A DNA stretch of 64,000 bases. It comes from Christiangramia gaetbulicola. Lineage in GTDB: Bacteria; Bacteroidota; Bacteroidia; Flavobacteriales; Flavobacteriaceae. The position numbers and the translations under genes were made by a program. The notes beneath the pieces are model-generated. The model was not told where the DNA came from. It searched no databases and worked only from the letters and a program-made list of their open reading frames with translations. Position 1 is the first letter of the stretch. Each line of letters starts with the position of its first letter. This document shows positions 33,937 through 42,731 of this stretch, piece by piece. The stretch covers positions 1,178,001-1,242,000 of the forward strand of contig NZ_QBKQ01000001.1 in the NCBI RefSeq assembly GCF_003054225.1. The letters are read 5' to 3'.

Positions 33937-36234
33937 ATGATATCACTTTTAAAATACGTGACGGCATTGATTCTAATGCTTTTCGTAACATCGCTGGAGG
34001 CACAGGAATTAAAGGGCTCCTATAAAGGAAACCTTGAAATTCAGGGTATGCAAATGGAATTAGTTTTCAACTTTACACCAACAGATAATGGTTATACAGC
34101 AACTTTAGATGTTCCTGCCCAGGGAGCTTCGGGATTCAAGCTCGATTCGGTAGTTTTGCAGGATAAGGACGTAACAATTAAGTCTGCCAAGTTACAAATG
34201 ACTTATACAGGGACATTTGAAAATGGTAGTATTAAAGGAACGTATAACCAAATGGGGAAAGAATATCCCTTAAACCTAGAGAAAACTGTGAAGAAAAAAC
34301 CGGGAAACACATCATTGCCATCTACTACAGTCGAACTGGAAAAGCTTGAAGCCTTAGAGACCGGAGATTATAAATATTCTGTAGAGGATTATTTTAAAAC
34401 TCCCGAAGCTTATTCCTTTCAGCTGTCTCCAGATGGAAAATATATTGCTTATATGAAACGTAGGGATTCTGGAGAGCGAGATATCTACATAAAGGAAACA
34501 GCCACCCAGAAGGAAAGTTTGCTTAAAAAACAAGGAGAGGATTTGATACGTGGATTCTACTGGTCAACCAAGGACCGTATTTTATATCTTCAGGATAAGG
34601 GCGGAGATGAAAATTACCATGTATATGGCGTAGATGTTAACGGTGAAAACGATAGCGATCTAACTCCTTTCGATGGAGTAAGAGTGAATATCATCGCTAC
34701 CTTAAAGGAAGATGAGGAGCATGTTATTGTGCAAATGAACAAGGATAATCCTGGACAGGAAGAGCCTTATAGGCTGAATATAAATACAGGTGAGGTCACT
34801 AAGCTTTATACTGTTAAAGAGGGTGATGCGCCCGTCGCAGGTTACGATTTTGATCGTAAAGGAAACTTGCGCGCTATTACGCGTGTGGTAGATGGGGTGA
34901 ATACTGAGCTTTTATATAAGATTGATGGTGAATTTCAAAGGGTTAAACTTACTGAATTTGGAGACTCTTTTGGAATTTCCTCTTTTAATACAAATTCTGA
35001 AAATCCTGATGACGCCTATGTAGTATCTAATCTGGAGGGTGATAAAACCGAAATTCAGCTTTATGACCTGAAGAAAAATAAAAGGCTAAAAACTGTATTC
35101 AGCAATGATACTTTCGATGTATCAGGGATATCGCTTTCCAGAAAGCGCGACTATGAAATTGACTATTTCAGGTATACCGGAGAAAAGACAGTGATCGTCC
35201 CAGTGAGTGATACTTATAAAAAGATCCATGCCCGTTTAAAGAAGGAGTTTGGCGAAAAGCAATTCTTCACTGTTGGAAAAACAGACGATGAAACGCAATA
35301 TATGGTTCTTGTTAACGGCGATAAGATTATAGGAGAGTATTATTTGTACGATGTAGAGAAGGATGAGGTGAAGTTGCTATACAAACTTTTACCTCAATTA
35401 AGGGCTGAAGATATGGCTTCCATGAAGCCAATTAGTTTTAAGAGTCGGGACGGTTTAGACCTTCACGGTTATATTACATTGCCTCACGACTATAAAGCCG
35501 GTAAAAGAGTACCGCTTATAGTGAATCCTCACGGTGGACCTCAAGGTATTCGTGATAACTGGGGCTTTAATCCAGAAGCACAACTTTTTGCCAGTCGCGG
35601 GTATGCAACTTTGCATGTTAATTTTAGAGTTTCTGGTGGTTACGGTAAGAAGTTCTTAAAAGCTGGTTTTGGTGAGATAGGACGAAAGGCTATGGATGAT
35701 GTAGAGGATGGTGTTGATTTTGTTGTGAACCAGGGATGGGTAAATAAAGATAAAGTCGCTATATACGGGGGAAGCCATGGCGGTTACGCAGTTTTACGTG
35801 GAATGACCAAAACCCCTGAAAAATATGCCTGCGGGGTGGATTACGTTGGAGTAAGCAACCTGAATACCTTTATGGAGACCATTCCTCCATATTGGGAGAA
35901 ATACAGGGAGATCCTTTACAAGATCTGGTACAACCCAAATATTCCTGAAGAGAAAAAAATAATGGACGAGATATCTCCTGCCTTGCATGTGGACAAAATA
36001 AAGAAGCCACTATTTGTAGTGCAGGGAGCAAATGATCCCCGGGTGAATATAGACGAGGCAGACCAGATAGTTAAAAGTCTTAGAGAGCGTGGTGTTGAGG
36101 TGCCTTATATGGTGAAATATGACGAAGGACACGGTTTTGGGAAAGAAGAGAACAGGCTGGATCTTTATAAAGCTATGATGGGCTTCTTCGCTGAACATCT
36201 TAAAGATGAAAAGCTAGAACAAGTGAAGGGATAA
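33937..36234 (+). CDS. Secreted S9 family prolyl oligopeptidase-like serine peptidase
   Basis: A 765-residue exported peptidase with signal LMLFVTSLEAQ. Residues about 25-130 form a small beta domain (GSYKGNLEIQGMQMELVFNF) seen at the front of many Bacteroidota serine hydrolases. A beta-propeller follows (about 150-500), then the alpha/beta-hydrolase domain with GGSHGG (S613), D700 in GANDPRVN and H732 in DEGHGF. Relatives release short peptides from larger ones at the cell surface or periplasm. It is last in the operon with two small membrane proteins and ends at a strong bidirectional hairpin. Confidence 0.93.
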   Translation: MISLLKYVTALILMLFVTSLEAQELKGSYKGNLEIQGMQMELVFNFTPTDNGYTATLDVPAQGASGFKLDSVVLQDKDVTIKSAKLQMTYTGTFENGSIKGTYNQMGKEYPLNLEKTVKKKPGNTSLPSTTVELEKLEALETGDYKYSVEDYFKTPEAYSFQLSPDGKYIAYMKRRDSGERDIYIKETATQKESLLKKQGEDLIRGFYWSTKDRILYLQDKGGDENYHVYGVDVNGENDSDLTPFDGVRVNIIATLKEDEEHVIVQMNKDNPGQEEPYRLNINTGEVTKLYTVKEGDAPVAGYDFDRKGNLRAITRVVDGVNTELLYKIDGEFQRVKLTEFGDSFGISSFNTNSENPDDAYVVSNLEGDKTEIQLYDLKKNKRLKTVFSNDTFDVSGISLSRKRDYEIDYFRYTGEKTVIVPVSDTYKKIHARLKKEFGEKQFFTVGKTDDETQYMVLVNGDKIIGEYYLYDVEKDEVKLLYKLLPQLRAEDMASMKPISFKSRDGLDLHGYITLPHDYKAGKRVPLIVNPHGGPQGIRDNWGFNPEAQLFASRGYATLHVNFRVSGGYGKKFLKAGFGEIGRKAMDDVEDGVDFVVNQGWVNKDKVAIYGGSHGGYAVLRGMTKTPEKYACGVDYVGVSNLNTFMETIPPYWEKYREILYKIWYNPNIPEEKKIMDEISPALHVDKIKKPLFVVQGANDPRVNIDEADQIVKSLRERGVEVPYMVKYDEGHGFGKEENRLDLYKAMMGFFAEHLKDEKLEQVKG

Positions 36235-36259
36235 ATATTCTGAATCCTGTTATATTTAA

Positions 36260-36289
36260 AAGGCTGATGCTAATGCATCGGCTTTTTAC
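36260..36289. terminator. Bidirectional terminator between the S9 peptidase and HD hydrolase genes
   Basis: AAGGCTGATGC, loop TAAT, then GCATCGGCTTT (11 pairs, two of them G-T), followed by TT and further T-rich sequence; the other side is also AT-rich. The genes converge here. Confidence 0.8.
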
Positions 36290-36939
36290 TTTTCACCATT
36301 CCATTCTTTATAGAACTGGTCAAGATACTGCACCATAAAGGCATGCCTGTCTGCAGCAATCTTACGACCGGTCTCTGTATTCATACGATCCTTTAGCAAG
36401 AGAAGTTTTTCGTAAAAGTGATTGATGGTTGGAGCATTCGATGCTTTATACTCTTCCTTGGTCATATTTAAATTCGGCTTTATCTTGGGATTATAAAGTC
36501 CTCTGTCCTTAAAGCCGCCATAATTAAAAGCACGGGCAATACCAATTGCTCCCAAGGCATCAAGCCGGTCGGCATCCTGCACGATAGCAAGTTCGGGAGA
36601 AGTGAATTTCTGGTCTACATTTCCACCCTTGAAAGAGATATTTTCGATGATTTTAATAACATGATCTATCACTTCTCCTGAAGCTCCCTGAGATCTTAAA
36701 AAATCTGAAGCCACTTTTGGGCCTACGGTCTCGTCACCACCATGAAATTTTGAATCTGCGATATCATGCAGTAGAGCACCTAATTCAACGATCTCAAGGT
36801 TGGCATTTTCTCCTTCTGCTATTAACCTGGAGTTATTGAGCACTCTTTTTATATGAAACCAGTCATGACCTCCTTCAGCATTTGCAAGGCGTTCTTTTAC
36901 GAATTTGATCGTATTATCGATCAGCGTATTTTCAAGCAT
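36286..36939 (-). CDS. HD domain phosphohydrolase
   Basis: A 217-residue metal-dependent phosphohydrolase. The HD signature is spread over GGHDWFHIKRV, LGALLHDIADSKFHGGD and IVQDADRLDALGAIGIAR, as in the YedJ-like group. Natural substrates of this group are usually nucleotides or small phosphoesters but are not defined here. It is 9 bases downstream of the acyltransferase gene, so the two are probably co-transcribed. Confidence 0.88.
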   Translation of the reverse strand: MLENTLIDNTIKFVKERLANAEGGHDWFHIKRVLNNSRLIAEGENANLEIVELGALLHDIADSKFHGGDETVGPKVASDFLRSQGASGEVIDHVIKIIENISFKGGNVDQKFTSPELAIVQDADRLDALGAIGIARAFNYGGFKDRGLYNPKIKPNLNMTKEEYKASNAPTINHFYEKLLLLKDRMNTETGRKIAADRHAFMVQYLDQFYKEWNGEK

Positions 36940-36948
36940 AAATAAGAG

Positions 36949-37680
36949 TTATATGATATCGGCAATAATGATTCGCTCCACTTTAGCGGCAAGACTTTCC
37001 GGATCTTCAGAATTAACAGGAATGGGCTTATGTGTTTTCAATTTGACATTCACTCCAAGGTCTATGGGATAATTCCCATGTTTGAAAAGTTTCCAGGAAT
37101 TATTGATGGTAATGGGCACCACGACCGCATCTGGAAGTTTTTTGAATAACATCATCAGTCCGTTCTTCCGGAATTCCTTTGGCTCCCCGGTTCTGCTGCG
37201 GGTTCCTTCTGGAAATATCACGGCAGATCTTTTGGTTTCTTTCAGGTAATCTCCAAACTGACTCATTTTCAATAAAGATTCCCGGCGATTCTTACGGTCT
37301 ATCAAGACAGAACCTCCATGCCTTAGATTGAAGGATATACTAGGGATTCCATGTCCCAGTTCTTTCTTGCTTACGAATTTGGGATGATGCTTTCTAAAAT
37401 ACCAGATAATAGGAGGGATGTCATACATTCCCTGGTGATTAGAGACAAAGATACAGGTCTTGTCTACCGGGATATCGTGATCATTTTCTATGGTAAAAGT
37501 AGTCCCCAGGATATTCAGGCTGCGCAGTAAGAACCAGTTGAAAATATCTACACTTTTCTTGTGCGCCTGGTAACCTCCAATTTTCAAACAGATCCACTGG
37601 ATAGGATGAAAAATGAGCATACTTAGAAAAAAGAAAAAATAGAATATGACCGATAAGGGATAGGAGAAAAATCTTTTCAT
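36949..37680 (-). CDS. 1-acyl-sn-glycerol-3-phosphate acyltransferase family protein
   Basis: Membrane-bound PlsC-type acyltransferase (243 residues) that probably acylates lysophosphatidic acid in phospholipid synthesis. An N-terminal hydrophobic segment (FFSYPLSVIFYFFFFLSML) anchors it. The catalytic HX4D motif is NHQGMYD and the glycerol-phosphate-binding block is FPEGTRSR. Other lysophospholipids or ornithine-lipid precursors remain possible acceptors. Confidence 0.87.
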   Translation of the reverse strand: MKRFFSYPLSVIFYFFFFLSMLIFHPIQWICLKIGGYQAHKKSVDIFNWFLLRSLNILGTTFTIENDHDIPVDKTCIFVSNHQGMYDIPPIIWYFRKHHPKFVSKKELGHGIPSISFNLRHGGSVLIDRKNRRESLLKMSQFGDYLKETKRSAVIFPEGTRSRTGEPKEFRKNGLMMLFKKLPDAVVVPITINNSWKLFKHGNYPIDLGVNVKLKTHKPIPVNSEDPESLAAKVERIIIADII

Positions 37681-37722
37681 CTTAAATTAAAAGTACAAAA
37701 ATAACTATTTCAAAATAGGCGC

Positions 37723-37751
37723 ATAAAAAAACCACGCGTAAAGCGTGGTTT
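37723..37751 (-). terminator. Terminator of the bacilliredoxin gene
   Basis: AAACCACGC, a 5-base loop, then GCGTGGTTT; on the minus strand it is followed by a run of T (TTTTTTTAT overall). Perfect 9-base-pair stem about 20 bases past the stop. Confidence 0.9.
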
Positions 37752-37771
37752 GATCTGCTATTTAAAACTTA

Positions 37772-38182
37772 TTAGCAAAATTCGTTATAAGCTCCAATCA
37801 GGTTCTCTGCGATCATATCTGCAGGACGTCCCTCAATGTGGTGACGCTCTAGCATATGAACCAGTTCCCCGTCTTTAAATAGAGCCATAGATGGAGAAGA
37901 TGGAGGGAATGGTACCATCATATCTCTTGCTTTTTCTGTAGCTTCTTTATCTACACCTGCAAAAACAGTTACCAGGTTATCTGGTTTCTTAGCGTTCTGT
38001 AGAGAAAGTCTTGCTCCCGGACGTGCATTCGCTGCAGCACAACCACAAACTGAATTCACCACTACCAAAGTAGTTCCTTTTAGTTCCATAGCCTTCTCAA
38101 CATCTTCTACAGTATGTAATTCTTTAAAACCAATATTGGTAAGATCTTCTCTCATTGGTTTTACTAATTCTGCTGGATACAT
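37772..38182 (-). CDS. BrxA/BrxB family bacilliredoxin
   Basis: A 136-residue thioredoxin-fold protein of the YphP/YqiW (BrxA/BrxB) family, with the hallmark VCGCAAANARPG active site (CGC) and VPFPPSSPSMALF. Such proteins remove bacillithiol from oxidised protein thiols. Its presence suggests that the organism makes bacillithiol, as many Bacteroidota do; the biosynthesis genes are not in this window. A TATCTTTG -7 element lies about 40 bases upstream. Confidence 0.93.
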   Translation of the reverse strand: MYPAELVKPMREDLTNIGFKELHTVEDVEKAMELKGTTLVVVNSVCGCAAANARPGARLSLQNAKKPDNLVTVFAGVDKEATEKARDMMVPFPPSSPSMALFKDGELVHMLERHHIEGRPADMIAENLIGAYNEFC

Positions 38183-38218
38183 ATATATTCTATTTTTTTA
38201 TTAAACTTTATTGAGGCA

Positions 38219-38226
38219 CAAAGATA
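38219..38226 (-). promoter_or_regulatory. -7 element of the bacilliredoxin promoter
   Basis: TATCTTTG on the minus strand matches TAnnTTTG. The nearest TTTG upstream is 26 bases away, longer than usual. Confidence 0.4.
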
Positions 38227-38364
38227 CCAAATTAAGTTCAGCTTACATATCTCAAATTACTATGTGCTAATAGGTTCAATTTATGACAGAAGCTAAGAAC
38301 AGATAGGCTTAGATTACCAATTAAATACTGAAAATGTTATCTTAGCCGCAAAGAAAATTGCCCG

Positions 38365-39099
38365 ATGATCAAATGGCTTGCCGCAGTTCTGGGATATATG
38401 TACTTCAGGTTTCCCGGCGCTATTCTTGGATTTATTATAGGTTCCCTGCTGGATAATTATATCCGGTCTTCTGGAGGCATCTTCAATTCCATGATGGGAG
38501 AGAAGAAGCAAACCGTTTCCCCGGGTGATTTTGAATTGAATCTTTTATCTCTAAGCTCTATCGTTATAAAAGCAGATGGACAGGTTTCCCAGCAGGAACT
38601 GGATTATGTACGTTCTTATTTTATCCAGGCCTACGGAAAAGAGCGGGCCAATGCCACTTTTAGAACCTTTAACGAGGTGGTAAAGAACAGGCAGGTTTCG
38701 GCTTCTAATATCGCCAGGTACCTGGCCGCGAGGACAAAATATCCTACCCGTCTACAGATCATTCATTTTCTCTTCGGAATTGCCCAGGCAGATGGTCGTG
38801 TTAGTGAAGCTGAAGCTGAAGTAATAAGCGAGATTGCCGGTTATCTTCAAATTGGAAGACGAGATTTTGAAAGCATCAAAGCGATGTTCTTTAAGAACAC
38901 AGACTCTGCCTATACCATTCTGGAGATCGATAAATCTGCTACTGATGCTGAAGTGAAAAAAGCCTATCGTAAAATGGCCAAAAAATACCACCCCGATAAA
39001 CTGGGGCATATGGATGAAGCTTATAGAAAAGGAGCTCAGGAGAAATTTACTAAAGTCCAGGAGGCATACGAACAGATACAGAAAGAGCGAGGGCTTTAG
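38365..39099 (+). CDS. DjlA-like TerB-DnaJ co-chaperone
   Basis: A 244-residue protein with an N-terminal hydrophobic segment (WLAAVLGYMYFRFPGAILGFIIGSLL), a TerB-like helical domain (about residues 55-165, with IKADGQVSQQELDYV and AQADGRVSEAEAEVI repeats) and a C-terminal J domain (about 180-244) that keeps the HPD tripeptide in KKYHPDKLGHM. That order matches DjlA, a membrane-anchored partner that stimulates DnaK. A TATCTTAG element 20 bases upstream may be its -7 box. Confidence 0.9.
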   Translation: MIKWLAAVLGYMYFRFPGAILGFIIGSLLDNYIRSSGGIFNSMMGEKKQTVSPGDFELNLLSLSSIVIKADGQVSQQELDYVRSYFIQAYGKERANATFRTFNEVVKNRQVSASNIARYLAARTKYPTRLQIIHFLFGIAQADGRVSEAEAEVISEIAGYLQIGRRDFESIKAMFFKNTDSAYTILEIDKSATDAEVKKAYRKMAKKYHPDKLGHMDEAYRKGAQEKFTKVQEAYEQIQKERGL

Positions 39100-39135
39100 A
39101 AACTTGGCTTTTATGTTTTGAAGTAAATTCTACAG

Positions 39136-39603
39136 TTATCCATTAATCAATAGCTTCATTTTCTCTGAAGTCAGGTAATCGTAACTTTTAATTTTCACCC
39201 TGAAATTTTCATCAAGAACCATTAAAACGGGAAAAGATATCGGTCTATCATCCCTGCTCCCCAGAATTAGAGGAATCTGGTGGATGCCGTTTCGTTTTAT
39301 CCTGGCCTGTTCGTTGGTAAAAACCTGACCGTCGAATTCAATTTTTTCCAGGCTTTCAGCATTCATCTTTACCGGATAAAAATCTTTATTCAGTTTTGAA
39401 ACTATCTTGGGATCTTTAAAAGCATTCCTGTCCATCTTTTTACAGTACACGCACCAGTCTGTATAAAAATATACAAATACCGGTCTGCTTTCTATCTGCA
39501 GCGAATCTTCCAGTTCTTCAAATCCCATCCATTGGATCTCCTTCTGTTGCCCCAGAACAGCTTGTGAAAGACAGATGAATATTATGAGAATTGTTCTATT
39601 CAT
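39136..39603 (-). CDS. Periplasmic thioredoxin-like protein linked to the TonB receptor
   Basis: A 155-residue exported protein (signal ending LSQAVLGQ) of the thioredoxin_7/DsbD-gamma type, with the redox motif WCVYCKKM and the cis-proline region FPVLMVLD. It starts 10 bases after the TonB receptor stop, so it is co-transcribed with it. It could reduce the CxxC pair in the receptor plug or deliver electrons to the imported metal; both are inferences from context. Confidence 0.85.
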   Translation of the reverse strand: MNRTILIIFICLSQAVLGQQKEIQWMGFEELEDSLQIESRPVFVYFYTDWCVYCKKMDRNAFKDPKIVSKLNKDFYPVKMNAESLEKIEFDGQVFTNEQARIKRNGIHQIPLILGSRDDRPISFPVLMVLDENFRVKIKSYDYLTSEKMKLLING

Positions 39604-39613
39604 GCTTCAGCAA

Positions 39614-41971
39614 CTATTCGTGCAGATTTCCAAACTTGATCCCAAAGAAAAAAGTACGGGGCCTCGATGGTCCATAGATGAAATCTGAATCCCGTGTAGG
39701 GCCGGAGTCAAAGTCATCCTGGTATTCATTGAACACATTCTGGACACCCGTACTTAGATTAATATGAAAATTCTCCGTTATATCTATATGCTGACTAAGC
39801 TTAATATTCATGTCCCAAAAAGTTGGGGACTCTATTAAATCCAACATTCCATTAGGATTGATCACCCGTGGAATGGTCATTTTGCCGGTATAAGTTCCTG
39901 TAAGGTCAACCGCAAAGCCTTCGAAAGGGGAGGTGTTAACATTTAAGTAGCCGTAAAAATCAGGATTCCTTACAAATTCAGAGATAATAATATCCTGTTC
40001 TGAACCTGAATTTGGGTCTGCTTCAAATAGGATCTGGTCTTCTTTATAGATAGAACGCTGGTAAGTTCCACCAAGTTGAAAGGTTAGATCTGAATTTGGA
40101 GAAACACCGATTTCAAAATTCGTTCCCGTTACGTAGGCTCCACTTCCGTTCCGTACTTCTTTCAGGATAGAACCGTTGGGGAGGCTTGCACCAGTACTTA
40201 CGGTAGTGAATGGATCCTGAAGTTCGGTAAAGAACCCTTCCAGAAGAAAATCTGTTTGTAGTTTGTTTTTGCTGAAAGAATAATTGAAAGAGGCCGTGTA
40301 GGCATTCGAATATTCAGTTTCGAGATCGTTCGATAAGATCACGAACTGAGGTTCTCCACCTACCGAAGATATATGCAGGTCTTCATTAAAGGCTTGCGGT
40401 GCCCTGAAGCCTCTGGCATAGCCTCCTCTAAACTGTAATTCTTCGGTTATGTCATAAAGTATGGTGATCCTTGGGCTCAGAACTGTTTGATCGATAATGG
40501 AGAATCTGGAAATATCCTCTACAGCGTAATTCCCTGTAATATTTATGTGGTCGAGCCTTGCTCCTAATAAAGCGGTGAAATTTTCAACGGGTTTCCATTC
40601 ATATTGGGCAAAAGCGGCATAAGAATTCACTTTCTGATCTATATATCGATTATAACCGGCTATATCATCTTCGGTATTGCTATGATTATATTCTACACCT
40701 GTGGTAAGCACGTCATTGTTGGCAAAATTTCTTGTGAACTGAAAACCTCCCAGTAATGCGAGATCAGTTGTATTCCCATAGGCATTAGAAGCAGAAATGC
40801 TATCCTGTGCGGTACGGCCTCCACCAAGGCCGCCATAATAACTCTTTCGGTCTGTATGCTGACCGGAAACATAAACAGAATAATTATTGGTTCTTTCGAC
40901 GTTTGAAAAGTCGTAGGTAAGTCCGCCTATAAATGTATTATGATCCAGTTGTTCGGTAATATCTGTTAAGTGAGGAGGGAGTTCCAGGCGATCACCGCCT
41001 TTTCTATATTCTTTTAGTGCGGTGAGATCAAGGCTCAGTTTACTAAGTTCATCAGGTTTAAAAAATGCTTTCGCACCCAGCGTGTTATTGGTAAGTTCGG
41101 TTATCTCGGTAAAACCATCGCCATTGGCATCGAAGGCCGAGCGATCTCTGTTCATTCCATAAATAGTAACTCCACTATTCAGATCTTCGGCTACAACCGA
41201 ACCTGCAAAATTTAAAGTTCTATCGGGGATCTCGCCATCTATTAAAGAAAGATTACTAGCGATATTCCAGGTATTCAGGACCGGTTCTTTGGTAATAATA
41301 TTTATAGTACCGGCAATGGCGTTTGAACCGAATAGCGCAGATCCTCCACTGCGGACAACTTCTACCCGGTCCAGAATAGAGGTTGGGATCTGTTCTAACC
41401 CGTATACGCTGTTCAAAGCGCTGAACACAGACCGGCTGTTTATGAGGATCTGGGTGTAACTCCCGTCAAGACCGTTTAGCCTAACCTGGGTAAAACCGCA
41501 GTTCTGGCAATTGGTTTCCACACGTACTCCGGGTTGAAAATTTAAAGTTTCAGCAACCGAAGCGGACTGGGTAGCATTGAACAATTTCGAATTCAGTACG
41601 TTAACGATGACCGGAGCCTGCTTTAGGTCTATTCTGTTCCTGGTAGCACTAATAACTACCTGGTCCAGTCCAAGTGCATCCTCTTCCATTTGGATCGTTA
41701 ATAGTTCTGCTTCATAATCCCTTGGATCAATCTTTATTTTTCTTGTTTTAAAGCCGATCGCCTGGATAATAAGTTCTGCTTTTTCAGATTTAAGCTTAAG
41801 AGAGAACCTGCCATTAGGGTCTGCACTGGCGCCATGATTGGTTCCTGAAACAGAGATATTGGCAAATGGAACTGCCCGGCCATTGTGAGATACCAGTCCT
41901 TCGATTTCAGTGGACTGAGCTATCGCCGTTGAACAAAAAATACTTAATAATATACCTGCTAAAAGCTTCAC
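39614..41971 (-). CDS. TonB-dependent receptor with CxxC plug motif, probable metal uptake
   Basis: A 785-residue outer-membrane receptor. After a signal peptide (cut near AIAQS) comes a carboxypeptidase-regulatory-like domain (about 22-95), then the plug (about 115-230) with GGSALFGSNAIAGTINI, and the 22-strand barrel ending in an aromatic residue region typical of outer-membrane proteins (TFFFGIKFGNLHE). The plug has NCQNCGFTQVRLNGLDG with C155 and C158, an unusual pair that could bind a metal or a metal complex. The GTG start is needed for the signal peptide. It is divergent from a DtxR-family regulator whose candidate operator lies on its promoter. Iron or manganese complexes are the likely substrates. 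Confidence 0.9.
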   Translation of the reverse strand: MKLLAGILLSIFCSTAIAQSTEIEGLVSHNGRAVPFANISVSGTNHGASADPNGRFSLKLKSEKAELIIQAIGFKTRKIKIDPRDYEAELLTIQMEEDALGLDQVVISATRNRIDLKQAPVIVNVLNSKLFNATQSASVAETLNFQPGVRVETNCQNCGFTQVRLNGLDGSYTQILINSRSVFSALNSVYGLEQIPTSILDRVEVVRSGGSALFGSNAIAGTINIITKEPVLNTWNIASNLSLIDGEIPDRTLNFAGSVVAEDLNSGVTIYGMNRDRSAFDANGDGFTEITELTNNTLGAKAFFKPDELSKLSLDLTALKEYRKGGDRLELPPHLTDITEQLDHNTFIGGLTYDFSNVERTNNYSVYVSGQHTDRKSYYGGLGGGRTAQDSISASNAYGNTTDLALLGGFQFTRNFANNDVLTTGVEYNHSNTEDDIAGYNRYIDQKVNSYAAFAQYEWKPVENFTALLGARLDHINITGNYAVEDISRFSIIDQTVLSPRITILYDITEELQFRGGYARGFRAPQAFNEDLHISSVGGEPQFVILSNDLETEYSNAYTASFNYSFSKNKLQTDFLLEGFFTELQDPFTTVSTGASLPNGSILKEVRNGSGAYVTGTNFEIGVSPNSDLTFQLGGTYQRSIYKEDQILFEADPNSGSEQDIIISEFVRNPDFYGYLNVNTSPFEGFAVDLTGTYTGKMTIPRVINPNGMLDLIESPTFWDMNIKLSQHIDITENFHINLSTGVQNVFNEYQDDFDSGPTRDSDFIYGPSRPRTFFFGIKFGNLHE

Positions 41972-41987
41972 GTAGAGTTATTTTATG

Positions 41988-41995
41988 CAAAGCTA
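41988..41995 (-). promoter_or_regulatory. -7 element of the TonB receptor promoter
   Basis: TAGCTTTG on the minus strand matches TAnnTTTG, 17 bases before the GTG start. The candidate operator at 42005-42020 lies between it and the expected -33 region. Confidence 0.55.
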
Positions 41996-42004
41996 TAAAA
42001 TTAA

Positions 42005-42020
42005 TTTAGGCTAATCTAAA
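42005..42020. promoter_or_regulatory. Candidate DtxR-type operator between the TonB receptor and the regulator
   Basis: TTTAGGCTAATCTAAA is a palindrome (TTTAG/CTAAA arms around GCTAAT) resembling the TTAGG..CCTAA core of DtxR/IdeR boxes. It overlaps the receptor promoter and lies just upstream of the regulator promoter, so one site could control both genes. Confidence 0.6.
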
Positions 42021-42023
42021 AAA

Positions 42024-42054
42024 TTGATTAATTAAATTTAAAAATGTATTTTTG
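42024..42054 (+). promoter_or_regulatory. Promoter of the DtxR-family regulator and ZIP genes
   Basis: TTG, 20 bases, then TATTTTTG, an exact -7 match, 19 bases before the ATG. Confidence 0.55.
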
Positions 42055-42073
42055 GGCAATTAAAATTTAATTC

Positions 42074-42730
42074 ATGTTCAGCTTATCTGAAGAAAATTAT
42101 CTCAAGGCCATTTTTCATCTGGAAACAGCTTATAAAAGTGGAGTTAGTACGAACGCCCTCGCGGAAGAAATGCAGACCAAGGCTTCTTCTGTGACCGATA
42201 TGATTAAGCGTCTGTCTGATAAAGACCTGGTGAATTATAAAAGGTATCAGGGAGTTAAACTGAGTGAAGCGGGAAAGGATGCGGCGATAGAAGTCATAAG
42301 AAAGCATCGCCTCTGGGAGGTTTTTCTGGTAGAAAAATTAGGTTTTAACTGGGATGAGGTTCATGAAGTTGCCGAGCAACTGGAACATATCAAGTCTGAA
42401 AAGCTTACCAACGAACTGGATAAATTCCTGGAATACCCAAAAAGGGACCCGCATGGAGATCCTATTCCAGATGCTAAAGGGAATTTTGCCGTGGCCAACC
42501 GTGTGCTTTTATCTGAACTTAAAAAAGGAGAAATCGGTATTTGTGTGGGTGTTAAAGATTCTTCAGCCGAGTTCCTGCAATACCTGGACAAGAACAATAT
42601 TTCTCTTGGTAAGGAGATAGAGGTTAAAGAAAAAGAAGATTTTGACCAGTCCATGCTGATAAAGATGGACGGAAAGGAATTAAGGATATCCAACCAGATA
42701 TCAGCGAACTTATATATAAAAACAACTTAG
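42074..42730 (+). CDS. DtxR/MntR family metal-dependent transcriptional regulator
   Basis: A 218-residue regulator with three domains: N-terminal winged helix (about 1-65, LSEENYLKAIFHLE and TKASSVTDMIKRLSDKDLVNY), metal-binding dimerisation domain (about 66-140, with ligands in HRLWEVFL, EVHEVAEQLEHI and PHGDP) and a C-terminal SH3-like FeoA domain (about 150-218). With bound Fe2+ or Mn2+, relatives repress metal-import genes. It sits between a TonB receptor and a ZIP transporter, both probable targets, and the TTTAG..CTAAA palindromes in this window are candidate binding sites. Iron or manganese selectivity is undecided. Confidence 0.93.
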   Translation: MFSLSEENYLKAIFHLETAYKSGVSTNALAEEMQTKASSVTDMIKRLSDKDLVNYKRYQGVKLSEAGKDAAIEVIRKHRLWEVFLVEKLGFNWDEVHEVAEQLEHIKSEKLTNELDKFLEYPKRDPHGDPIPDAKGNFAVANRVLLSELKKGEIGICVGVKDSSAEFLQYLDKNNISLGKEIEVKEKEDFDQSMLIKMDGKELRISNQISANLYIKTT

Positions 42731-42731
42731 A

